DNA of 64,000 nucleotides from Argyresthia goedartella (Eukaryota; Arthropoda; Insecta; Lepidoptera; Argyresthiidae), in assembly GCA_949825045.1 (NCBI GenBank), contig OX463810.1, positions 32,436,201 through 32,500,200 of the forward strand, in the 5' to 3' direction. Made by a program: the position numbers and the translations under genes. The notes beneath the pieces are model-generated. The model made no database searches. It was not told the origin of the DNA and saw nothing but the letters and a program-made list of their open reading frames with translations. Below, in pieces: positions 24,619-33,320 of the stretch. Each line of letters begins with the position of its first letter. Position 1 is the stretch's first letter.

Positions 24619-26121
24619 TTAACCGTCTCTTCCTGGATGTATCTCAACCACTCTGCCCATTGCCCATTTTCCGACAGGCATGTTATCTTCTCGAATGGTC
24701 ACTAAATCGCCTACTTGGACGTTTCTTTTTGGTTGTAACCACTTATTTCTCGCTGCTAGTTGTGTTAGATATTCGTCTTTCCATCTCTTCCATATTTGTT
24801 GTAAAATCTGAGTTGTTAGGAACCATCTTGTTCTCGCATCCTCTCTGGTTTCTATCACTGTTACACCTGCTCTCCCGGTTAAGAAGTGTGCGGGAGTTAA
24901 GAAATCCAAGTCGTCCGTATCTTCTGTCAGGGCGCACAAAGGCCGGGAGTTCAAGCAAGCTTCGAGTTGCGATAATATTGTTGAATATTCTTCAAATGTT
25001 AGGCGTTGTTGTCCGACTACACGTTTCAAGTGGTGTTTGAGGCTACGCACTGCTCTTTCCCAAATTCCTCCTGCGCTTGGCCAAGCGGGCGCATTAAAAT
25101 GCCATGTTATGTTCATGTTCTCCAAAACTCCTCGAAAATTGTCATCCAATGTTTGTTTCACTTGTTCATACTCTTCCTGTATTGTTCTGTTAGCGCTGAC
25201 AAAGTTAGTGCCACAATCACTATACAGGTGGCCGGGGGCTCCTCTCCTGGCGGCCATCCTCCTCAATGCTGCTAGAAATGCTGAGCTGGTAAGGTCTGAC
25301 ACCAACTCCAGATGAATGGCTTTGGTCACCATACAAATGAACACGGCGATATAGCCTTTCAGTGACCTTGCGTTTCTTGTTCTGTTCGCCTTTATCTCCA
25401 CAAACCCGGTGTAGTCGACCCCACATTGGTAGAAGGGTTGTGCAGGCTCTACCCGAGCTGCGGGTAAATCTCCCATTATTTGGTTTTGTTTGCTCGGATT
25501 GTTTTTTCTGCAAGTCACGCAGTTACGCAACTGTTTCTTCACTGCGTTGTTTCCTCCAGGGATCCAGAACTGCTGCCTGAGATTCGCCGAGGTCAGGCGT
25601 GGACCTCCGTGGAATGTTAGTTGATGAGCTTCATCTATCAAAAGCTCTGCCAGTCGACTCCCTCGTGGTATGATTTTTGGGTGTCTCCTTTCCTTGTTTA
25701 TGTTCGCGTTCTCCAACCTCCCACCAACTCGTAAAACTCCTAATTCGTCAATGAACGGATTCAAGCTCAAAATGTTACTTTTCGCCTCTATTTGTTTATG
25801 TTTTCGCAATCGTTCGATTTCCGCTCCATACTCTGCATGTTGCACGTATTTTACGATCAGCGTTTTTGCGGCGGCCAACTCGTGTAACGTGAGATAGCTT
25901 GGCAATTTGTTACGTTTACTCGGTGCATCTGTCCTTAGTAGCCAAGCTACAATACGTGTTATTTTATTGAATGAGCTATGTTTGTTTAAAAGATCGTCGA
26001 TCAAATGTTTCTCTCGTTCCATAACGACTGTTGATTGTTTTTTTGCACATCTCCTGTTCTGTTGTGTAATTCTCCGGCTCGGTATTTTCTTTCTCAAATG
26101 TTGACAGCCAAGAAGGCCCAT
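24619..26121 (-). pseudogene. BEL1 pol, C-terminal part: integrase
   Basis: In sense from the frameshift at 26038-26044 down to the TAA at 24619-24621. Zinc-binding HHCC segment near residues 150-200 (HQLTFHGG, CVTCRKNNP). Catalytic core with Asp about 234 (CGVDYTG), Asp about 302 (YSDCGTNF) and Glu about 356 (GGIWERAV), the D,D-35-E-type triad of retroviral integrases. The BEL-typical C-terminal domain follows (LNSRPLCAL, LTPAHFLTG, WKRWKDEYL, VQVGDLV). The stop falls inside the last stretch (HPGRDG), whose usual continuation is read in the same frame at the start of the env ORF. About 80 codons above the shift duplicate sequence of the upstream ORF in the wrong frame. Confidence 0.88.
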
Positions 26122-29100
26122 TTTTCCACAATGTGTTGTCTTTTAGCTGTATAGGGTATTGACCCCGACTCGCTGCGTCAGCAGGGTTTTCTTTCGTGTT
26201 CACATACCTCCAACTTTGACCCGGTATGACTTCTGTTGTTTTTTGAACTCGATTCGCCACATATGATTTCCATCGGCTCGGCTCTCCTTGTAACCAACCT
26301 AATGTCACCATCGAGTCCGTCCATCCATAGATCTCAAGTTTATGTTGATGTAATGCTTCTGAAATTTTTCTCATTAGTTTTGCCAGTAAATAGGCTCCGT
26401 TAAGCTCCATTCTAGGAAGTGTTGATGCTTTTTTGTGTGGAACGAGTTTTGTTTTGGCTGACACCAGAACCACTGTTTGTTTGTTGATAATCTTAGCATA
26501 AACCACACAGGCGAATGCGACTAAGGACGAATCGCAAAAGCCGTGAAGCTCTATTATATCTCCCCTTCTGCTTCCAATCCATCTGGGAATTTCGATTTCG
26601 TTAATGAGGTTAAGTTCCGCCTTTAACCTTGCCCATTCCTTCTGAATGTTTTCCGGTACTTCGTCGTCCCACTTAATGGTTTCACTCCATAGTTGTTGGA
26701 ATAAAAGTTTTAGTTTTGTTGTAATGGGGGCCAGCCATCCCATTGGATCAAACAGTTTCGATATCTCGGACAACAAGCTTCTTTTTGTATGTTTCCCTCT
26801 CTGTTCTGGAATGCTGTATTGAAACGTGAAAGTATCTTTATCTGAGTTCCAGCATAATCCCAATGTTTTACTAATGTTGTCTGTTTTAAAATTGAAAATT
26901 GTGTCTTCTGTCCGGTTACGTTCCTCTTTGATATCTGCCAGTAGTTGCGGTTCACTTGCGGACCACTTCCTGAGATTAAATCCGCCTGATTTCATCAATA
27001 AGTCCAACTCTCTTATCAGTTTCTTTCCTTCTTCAATCGTATCTGATCCATGCAGCAAATCGTCCATGTAGAATGCTGATTCTGCAACTTTGGCTGCTTC
27101 AGGATATTGCTCTCGTGAGTCCGCTGCCAATCTTTTCAGAGTCATCATTGCTAAGAACGGCGCGGCGCGTGTTCCGTACGTGACTGTTGATAGACTAAAT
27201 ATTTGTATGGGTTGTTCTAAGTCTGATCTCCAAATAATTTTCTGGTATCTTTGGTCTTCTTCATTTATTAGTATCATGCGAAACATCTTCTCTATGTCTG
27301 CCGTGTAAACATATTGGTATTGTCTCCATCTGAGCAAAAGTGTTTGTAGGTCAACCTGTAAATTCGGTCCTGTATACATTAAGTCATTAAGACTACATCC
27401 TGTAGATGTTTTGTTTGATGCGTTGAATACAACTCTATATTGCGTTGTCAGCGAGTCGATTCGCTCGACCCCGTGGTGCGGCATGTAGTACTCAGGTGTC
27501 TCGTTGCTATTTGTCGGTTTCATATGATTTAAGGCTCCGTACTCCTCCATAAATGTTTTATAATCTGTCGCTAATTTACTTTGTTTCTGAAACTTTTTCT
27601 CCAAATTTTTAAATTGTGCTAAGGCAGTCTGTTTAGACGACCCTAGTTTTGTCTCGATGTCTTCTTTGAGTGGTAATCGTACTTCATATCTCCCATTTTC
27701 TTTTCTGGTAGTTGTTTCGTTGTAGTATGTTATGCAATGTTGCTCTTCTACTGATAAGTTTGACTGTTCATTGATCTCCTCCAACTCCCAAAACTTTTTA
27801 ATCTCATCTAAATCTTGCCTCACTATGTTGCATTTGTATGTCTTGGCGTTTCCACACAGTAACCAACCAAGATGTGATTGTTGTACGAGCGGCTGACGTG
27901 AGTCATTCTCCTTAATCATTCCGCTGAGTATAATTTGTGAATATATTTCTGCTCCAAGTAACACGTCAACTGGGCGGCAAATGTAAAATTCCGGGTCGGC
28001 TAATGAAATATTTTTGATTGATGTCCATTCCGGCTTTGCAAATGTTTTGTTAGGTAAGTTACCGACCAGATTGTTTATTATGATGACGTCTGTGTTAAAA
28101 GTGTAATCATTATGTATAGATTTGCATTCTATGTGCATCATTCCCTTTCCATTTGTCTCTTTCTCTCCAATACCACAAACTGATCCCTTGCAGTTGACAC
28201 GTTTAATTTTTAATAACTGGGCTGTTTTCTCCGTAATGATGGAAATTTGTGACCCTTGGTCCACCAGCGCTCTCAGGAGATGATAAGTACCATCGCTTCC
28301 CTTCACTTTTATCATGGCGGTTGACAACAAGACCTCCGCTGTCATGTTCAAATCACTTTGTTTCGACACGTGTGAGTTGTTATTGCAGTTCAGTGCATCG
28401 TGAATTATTGTGTTATGTCTCTTGTTACATTTGCGGCATGTTTTTGATGATTTACATTCGTTGCCATTGTGGCTGAATAAACAGTTGATGCAAACTTGAA
28501 GTTCTCGTACTTTTTTTAGTTTTCTATCATTTTGTAATTCTAGGAAGTATTTGCAGTTATACAGGCCATGTTCGTTGTTGCATAGTGGACATTTTATTGT
28601 CGTCACGTTGAATGTTGATTTTGTTACTGGCGGTCTTTCTTTATTGTTCGAAATATTTGTTCGAGTATTATTTGAAGATGATGAACTTGGCTGATAATGA
28701 TGATTGTAAGATGCTCTTTGCTGATTGTTCTCTCCCTTTCGTCGACTTGTTTCCATAGCGGTGAATTTTCCCTCCAGAAAATCAATAAAATCGCTCAATA
28801 TTGGTAGCTCGCGGCGATTTTTTAAAGAGTCTATGTACTCTGAGTGGCTTTCGCTATCCAATTTCAAATCCAAAATATGTACAATTAGTGGGTCCCATGT
28901 TGTTATATCTACTCCTAAGTTCTTGATCGCATTGAGTGTTTCTTGGGCCACATCGTGCATCCTCTTGATCTGTTCTAGGGACTGGTGTTTCATGTTTGGT
29001 ATTTCTAATAGTGTGTTGATATACGTTGTGAAAATAAGGCGTTTGTTGTTGTACCTATGGTTCAGAATGTCCCAGCACACGGTATAGTTGTCAGAGCTAA

Positions 29101-29890
29101 TATTGAGGTGCTGTATCAGACGCTCAGCTTCTCCACGTACCTTCCCTTTCAGAAACTGCATCTTTTGTGCGTTAGACAACGAAGCATTCTTGTGAATAGT
29201 TTCAGTAAAGAGGTCTTTAAAAGACATCCACTGGTTGTAATTTCCATGATATACCGGTACCTCCATTTTAGGGGTTGTTTTGTCTCTGTGGGTTTCTGAC
29301 CACATTTTTGAATTAAGGTTCTTTTTCAGTTTATTATACTGCTTCTCGTTGTTGTTAAATAAAGCCTCGAACTGTTCATTATCCTCTTCATTAAGCAAAC
29401 CTTCTAGTTCCCAATGCAATGAGTCGATTGTCGACCAACGCGTTTCCAAAGTCTTCAGAGCATCTTCAAACTCCCATTTCTCTGTTATCGCCTCTACATC
29501 TATGTTCGTAATTGTTCGCTGAAAAGCCTTGTAGTTAGCCGTCTGCTTACGTAGCTTGTCGTCTAATTTTTTGTCAATGTTGGTGATCTCCTTCGACGTT
29601 CCAGATGTTTGTTGTTGTAGCTTCACATATTTCTCCAAATAGGCTAATGTTTCATAGTAAAATATTTTTGTTGTCTCGTAATGTTCTCCTTTGAAATAAT
29701 CGTGCGATTTATCTTCATACTGACAAAGGATGAGATGATTCGCGTGAAATTCACGAAACAGCTCCGTCAGTTTCTCAATCCTTCTACTTGCTATGGTTGG
29801 CTTACTCTCAGTTTTTTCTTTTTTGAAGTTGACCAGCAATTTCTCCATGGCTGCCGTCGTCTCCACTTGTTTGCTCATTAATTCCTCCAT
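25976..29890 (-). CDS. BEL1 gag, protease, reverse transcriptase and RNase H
   Basis: 1,304 codons from ATG 29890. Gag: coiled N-terminus, then the BEL-type gag region (about 205-360, VYHGNYNQWMSFKDLF), then three Cys/His knuckles (about 434-505). Aspartic protease centred on LVDQGSQIS (Asp about 544); this family often has DQG where retroviruses have DSG or DTG. RT with YTADIEKMFRMI and the catalytic YMDD at about 941-944. RNase H from about 1105 (LHGFCDSS, MELNGAYL, YGWTDSMV, NPADAASRG). BEL elements normally encode gag-pol in one frame; here the sense leaves this frame at 26038-26044 and the last 20 or so codons are out of frame. Confidence 0.92.
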   Translation of the reverse strand: MEELMSKQVETTAAMEKLLVNFKKEKTESKPTIASRRIEKLTELFREFHANHLILCQYEDKSHDYFKGEHYETTKIFYYETLAYLEKYVKLQQQTSGTSKEITNIDKKLDDKLRKQTANYKAFQRTITNIDVEAITEKWEFEDALKTLETRWSTIDSLHWELEGLLNEEDNEQFEALFNNNEKQYNKLKKNLNSKMWSETHRDKTTPKMEVPVYHGNYNQWMSFKDLFTETIHKNASLSNAQKMQFLKGKVRGEAERLIQHLNISSDNYTVCWDILNHRYNNKRLIFTTYINTLLEIPNMKHQSLEQIKRMHDVAQETLNAIKNLGVDITTWDPLIVHILDLKLDSESHSEYIDSLKNRRELPILSDFIDFLEGKFTAMETSRRKGENNQQRASYNHHYQPSSSSSNNTRTNISNNKERPPVTKSTFNVTTIKCPLCNNEHGLYNCKYFLELQNDRKLKKVRELQVCINCLFSHNGNECKSSKTCRKCNKRHNTIIHDALNCNNNSHVSKQSDLNMTAEVLLSTAMIKVKGSDGTYHLLRALVDQGSQISIITEKTAQLLKIKRVNCKGSVCGIGEKETNGKGMMHIECKSIHNDYTFNTDVIIINNLVGNLPNKTFAKPEWTSIKNISLADPEFYICRPVDVLLGAEIYSQIILSGMIKENDSRQPLVQQSHLGWLLCGNAKTYKCNIVRQDLDEIKKFWELEEINEQSNLSVEEQHCITYYNETTTRKENGRYEVRLPLKEDIETKLGSSKQTALAQFKNLEKKFQKQSKLATDYKTFMEEYGALNHMKPTNSNETPEYYMPHHGVERIDSLTTQYRVVFNASNKTSTGCSLNDLMYTGPNLQVDLQTLLLRWRQYQYVYTADIEKMFRMILINEEDQRYQKIIWRSDLEQPIQIFSLSTVTYGTRAAPFLAMMTLKRLAADSREQYPEAAKVAESAFYMDDLLHGSDTIEEGKKLIRELDLLMKSGGFNLRKWSASEPQLLADIKEERNRTEDTIFNFKTDNISKTLGLCWNSDKDTFTFQYSIPEQRGKHTKRSLLSEISKLFDPMGWLAPITTKLKLLFQQLWSETIKWDDEVPENIQKEWARLKAELNLINEIEIPRWIGSRRGDIIELHGFCDSSLVAFACVVYAKIINKQTVVLVSAKTKLVPHKKASTLPRMELNGAYLLAKLMRKISEALHQHKLEIYGWTDSMVTLGWLQGEPSRWKSYVANRVQKTTEVIPGQSWRYVNTKENPADAASRGQYPIQLKDNTLWKNGPSWLSTFEKENTEPENYTTEQEMCKKTINSRYGTRETFDRRSFKQT

Positions 29891-30126
29891 TGTTGGTTGT
29901 TAATGTTTTCTGTCGCTCTTGGAATGTTAAGATAATTGTTGTTGTTTAATGTTAATGTTCTCCGACTCTCTCGAAATGTTTAGATGTTTGTTGTTCGGCA
30001 CTCACTCCTTTTTTGCTGATTACCCGGCGAGCTTCACACGTGAAGTTTGCCCTTCTCAATCCAACTGGTGGAACCCGCTTCTGGGAAGCCAGTGAACCGA
30101 TTGCAATCACGCACGAAGTCCAACCG

Positions 30127-30143
30127 AGTGGCTCGAAGGACCA
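30127..30143 (-). promoter_or_regulatory. BEL1 primer-binding site
   Basis: One base inside the 5' LTR the coding strand reads TGGTCCTTCGAGCCACT, which begins TGG as expected for pairing with a tRNA 3' CCA end. I did not assign the tRNA. The leader from here to the gag ATG (29891-30126) has no other feature I can support. Confidence 0.65.
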
Positions 30144-30144
30144 A

Positions 30145-30355
30145 TGTTTGGGTTGATGCCTTGTTGGGGTTGTTGATTGATACACAATGTTAGCTTGAAC
30201 ACTAAAGTGGCTTTAATTCACGAATAGTTAATGAGGAAATGTTGAAATGTTATGAATGCACCCGCCACGCACGGTTCCGTCAAATGCACTGAAAATAAGT
30301 AATCGCGAGTGGCCGACTATACAGGCGTCAGCAAAAGGTGTTCGGTTCCCGAACA
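30145..30355 (-). repeat. BEL1 5' LTR, 211 bp
   Basis: Full-length match to 22508-22718. Its outer end plus seven flanking bases make a perfect 14-bp-arm palindrome (30332-30345 and 30349-30362). Confidence 0.93.
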
Positions 30356-30362
30356 CCTTTTG

Positions 30363-30740
30363 TGGGGTAATGCATCGTATATAAATCGCATATTTATTCT
30401 GCAGAAACGGGCTATACGTGGCATTTACGTTGGTACGAGGGAGTCGCTAACAGACAAGTTTAAGGAGATCAACATTCAGACTCTGTTTACTCAGTATATT
30501 CTTGTAAAGAAAAGAAAAAACCACCAGTTTAAAAAAATATGTGATGACCATCATTTTACTAATAGAAATAAGAATTAACTGTCTAGCTACTCTAGTAGAC
30601 TCCACATTTTTTTAAATTATGTACTCAGCATCCCTCTATCCTAAAATAAGCTAATTTGCAATTTGTGCAAATTAACTTATTTTAGGTTGATTGATTTAGA
30701 TAGATACTTTTTATTGTAGATTGTTAGTAGACCAAAATAA
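30363..30740 (+). pseudogene. C-terminal end and 3' UTR of a LINE
   Basis: Coding sense from the LTR edge (LLWGNASYINRIFILQKRAI) to a stop near 30576, the typical last segment of a CR1/Jockey-group ORF2. A 3' UTR with a strong hairpin (30640-30686) and an AAATA-type tail at about 30735-30755 follow. The 5' part is missing: sequence on the other side of BEL1 does not continue it. Confidence 0.7.
30640..30686. repeat. Near-perfect hairpin in the LINE 3' UTR
   Basis: 11-bp outer arms (30640-30650 and 30676-30686), one mismatch, 9-bp inner arms (30652-30660 and 30666-30674) and a 5-base loop. Located about 50 bp before the simple-repeat tail. Confidence 0.85.
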
Positions 30741-30755
30741 AATAAATAAATAAAA

Positions 30756-31004
30756 CTATGTTACGTTATTTTGATCTGCTTTCATAGTAAAACAAAAAGT
30801 TATCGACGGTCAAAGTTACTGCTGGTGTAAGCTACTGCTACTGGTGCCGAAAAGTGTCTTTACCATAGTGACCGCCCGTGATCAGACGACTGCGGGGGAT
30901 GACCACGGGGCGGCGCGGGCGGCAGGGTATTGAACGCTGCCCGCACCTACTGGTAGGAAGTCGTTGTTTCTCAAAGAGAGCTTATGATGTGTAGATAAAC
31001 TAGT
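30756..31004. other. Spacer
   Basis: No coding sense. A GC-rich patch at about 30870-30950 stands out from AT-rich surroundings and is unassigned. Confidence 0.4.
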
Positions 31005-31127
31005 GTATGTAACTGTACATAATTAGGCATTAAAACTCTCGAGTGATATTATTATGAAACTCGCCTTCGGCTCGTTTTAAAGCCCACTCTCGAGTTTTAA
31101 TGCCCTTCATTATGTATCAGTCACATA
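31005..31127. mobile_element. Foldback/MITE-like inverted repeat, about 123 bp
   Basis: The arms (about 31005-31045 and 31085-31127) are imperfect inverted repeats containing GGCATTAAAACTC and GAGTTTTAATGCC, around a core with CTCGCCTTCGGCTCG. The whole unit can fold on itself. No coding capacity. Confidence 0.55.
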
Positions 31128-31583
31128 AACTACCATTATATGTAAGGTGTTCTAACCCAACGATCGAGACTCATTGTGCTATGACGTTATGTTAAGGTGT
31201 CCCATTATAGCTGAAATAATTATTCGTAAACATTTGCGGAGCCCCGGTTTGATCAGTAAACGTGGCATTAATTCCTCTGTTATGGTACTGTCGTACAAGT
31301 GGTTATACCATTCCTGAATGAGCATAACATAAGCAATTTTTGAATTACCGAGTCTAGTATTTTTTTACGTCAGCTGATCAAAGAAAAAGTCAAATGTTTT
31401 TACTAAAGATTTAAGTTAAGACTAAGTCATATATTTCTTCGACAATATAACACCTGTAAGTATTGCATTTTTTTTTAATAAGTTGAAACTGCGACACTGG
31501 CAAGTACGGGCGCTTCCTAGCAGTGTTCGCAAGAATGTCCCATAACTCAGTGTCGACCTAATTTTCGCAATATTGATACCGCC
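31128..31583. other. Spacer upstream of LINE-E ORF1
   Basis: AT-rich, no coding sense. The last part may be the LINE-E 5' leader. Confidence 0.4.
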
Positions 31584-32787
31584 ATGGCTGTACCAGCCAA
31601 GCGCGCGGACACCATCTTGGTGAACGAGCTGCTCGCCTTCGTACAACAGAAGCTGGACGTGATGGACGAGCTCTCCCTGGAGCAGATCTGCTCGACCAGC
31701 TTCAAGGAGGTTGAGATCGCCGCCGCCAAGAAAGTGCTGCATGACACCGCCGTCACCACCGTGCGCCTTGTGGCGCGGAGGAACACGAGCGGAAAGAAGG
31801 ATCTCCAGGACATCTTCCGGGTGTTCAAGGAGACCGAACCCGATGACGTCCCAACCTACGTAGCCCGCGACCTTAACAACATGACCGCCGGTGACATTTG
31901 ACCACGTCGACGTCACCCAGGTGCAGGACATCGAGCGGCTGCAGGCTGACGTCACCAAAATCTGGAGCAAGTTGGAGGCTTCCGAAGGCATCTGCGCCGA
32001 CCTGAAACGCGAGTTGTCGGTATTGCGTCAGGCTGATACCTCTTTGCCGACGCAGCGAATAGCCGACACGCGCGACAACGTTACGCCGGTAAGCAAAAAT
32101 GCGGTTACTGCAGCTGACCCAGTTCCACGAGTCAAGTTAATAAATATAGCCACTTTAATAAATATCGCACCGCCTCGTGACGTCACGAAGTTGAGTCGAT
32201 CAGCACCGGATGCGGTTTCTTCTGTAACATCCAAAATACTGGAACCCCAGAAGGACACGTATGCTGCTGTGTCCCGCCGTGCCCACCGCCGCCGCCCGCG
32301 CCCCGCACCGCCCGCCGCCGAACAACAGAAGCTGCAGGCTGCGCCGCGCGCGAAACCGGCTAGGCCCGCCCGTGGCCCGCCGAACGCGACAGTTGATGGG
32401 GAAGGCTTTACCCTGGTCCAAAACAGGAAGCGCCGCTCCAGACGCAGCCGCAACCTGCTTGGCACAGCCCCCGCCGGTGAGAGCAGCCTGAAAGCTGCCG
32501 CTCCCACCGTTCAGTTATACATTTCCAGGATTGACGTGAAAATGACCTTCCAGGACATTGAACGTCATATCCTGGAAAAGCTGAAGAAAAATCCGCCGTC
32601 TGGTATAAAAGAGGCGAATGAACGGATCGAAGTTTTGGAGTCAGAAAGACCCAAGGAGTTCCTTTCCTTCAAACTTCGTGTGCCGGCGCACCTCAAGATG
32701 ATGTTCCTGGCCAAAGATTACTGGCCCGAGGGCATTGTTTACCGACGCTACAGGGAAGCGAGAACGAAGAAGAAAATCCCTAACTAG
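31584..32787 (+). pseudogene. LINE-E ORF1, GC-rich, one frameshift
   Basis: ATG at 31584 in a strong context (GCCATGG). The first 99 or so codons form a helical domain (FVQQKLDVMDELSLEQIC, KKDLQDIFRVFKETEPDD). Near 31886 one extra base shifts the frame; the sense resumes in the frame that ends at 32787 (VTFDHVDVTQVQDIERLQ, coiled coil). A Pro/Ala/Arg-rich basic middle (32270-32470) and a C-terminal RRM-like domain (VQLYISRIDVKMTFQDIERH, FLSFKLRVPAHLKMMF) follow. An endonuclease start follows at 32828, which makes this an ORF1. I recall the N-terminal wording from other lepidopteran elements but cannot name the family. GC content is well above the surroundings. Confidence 0.65.
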
Positions 32788-32827
32788 GTTAGATTATATT
32801 TAGTATATTACATTATGTATATCTAGG

Positions 32828-32905
32828 GGATTGCGCACTAAAACTCATGACTTTTTATCAAATGTATTAAAATGTAATTACGATATTATATGTTTGAGTG
32901 GGGTC
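32828..32905 (+). pseudogene. LINE-E ORF2, first codons of the endonuclease only
   Basis: GLRTKTHDFLSNVLKCNYDI followed by ICLS, the standard opening of an AP-type LINE endonuclease. It stops where unrelated AT-rich sequence starts at about 32906, so the rest of LINE-E is deleted. Confidence 0.7.
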
Positions 32906-33197
32906 CATATTGGCTCAACTAAAGTCTTAGTCTTCGTCTTCCGAAAATGGTCTTACTAACGATTTGTACTCCGAATGATCACTCTTCCGAAAATTTTGGT
33001 TCCTAATTTTTTCGTTCATACAATTTCTAGTACTACCGACAAAGATCATAACACTCTGGTTTCCGATTTTTTTTATTACTAATATTACTACTAAACTGAT
33101 CTAAACTCCTAAGTGTTTTTTACCATAATGTTGTCTTTCATAAACATGTTTTTCATAATATTGTTAAAGCATAAGCAATACTGACCTAACAGTACCA
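32906..33197. other. AT-rich spacer
   Basis: No coding sense. The last 50 bp (GACCTAACAGTACC) already look like the end of a degraded satellite unit. Confidence 0.4.
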
Positions 33198-33320
33198 TTT
33201 GACTTTTGGTTTGTATGTTTAGTTCCAAAGTAGTGTTTTTTGTAGTTTTTACATGTTCTAACCTAACTTAACCTACCTTATTGCCCAGATGTTAATTTCG
33301 GTAGCAACACTGACCTAACA
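33198..33320. repeat. Satellite unit, left of LINE-F copy 1
   Basis: One unit starting TTTGACTTTTGG, with TTTTTACATGTTCTAACCTA, a CCTAAC-type run, GCCCAGATG and a closing CTGACCTAACAG. The same unit recurs to the right of LINE-F. Confidence 0.75.

Larger units (their letters stand above)
22508..30355 (-). mobile_element. BEL1: BEL/Pao LTR element with envelope-like ORF
   Basis: A 7,848-bp element on the minus strand with two 211-bp LTRs (5' at 30145-30355, 3' at 22508-22718). I count 6 differences between them (about 97% identity). Order: LTR, primer-binding site, gag, protease, RT, RNase H, integrase, envelope, LTR, which is the layout of an insect endogenous retrovirus of BEL/Pao type. Two lesions interrupt it: a frameshift at a 7-base T run (26038-26044, A run in the coding strand) and an in-frame TAA at 24619-24621. 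The flanks show no matching target duplication. Confidence 0.93.

Noticed and set aside
30309..30578. 89-residue frame as a gene
   Set aside because: Its first codons are LTR sequence of BEL1; only the part after 30362 is LINE coding sequence.
32028..32507. 159-residue minus-strand frame in the GC-rich region
   Set aside because: Shadow of LINE-E ORF1; GC-rich coding sequence leaves opposite frames open.
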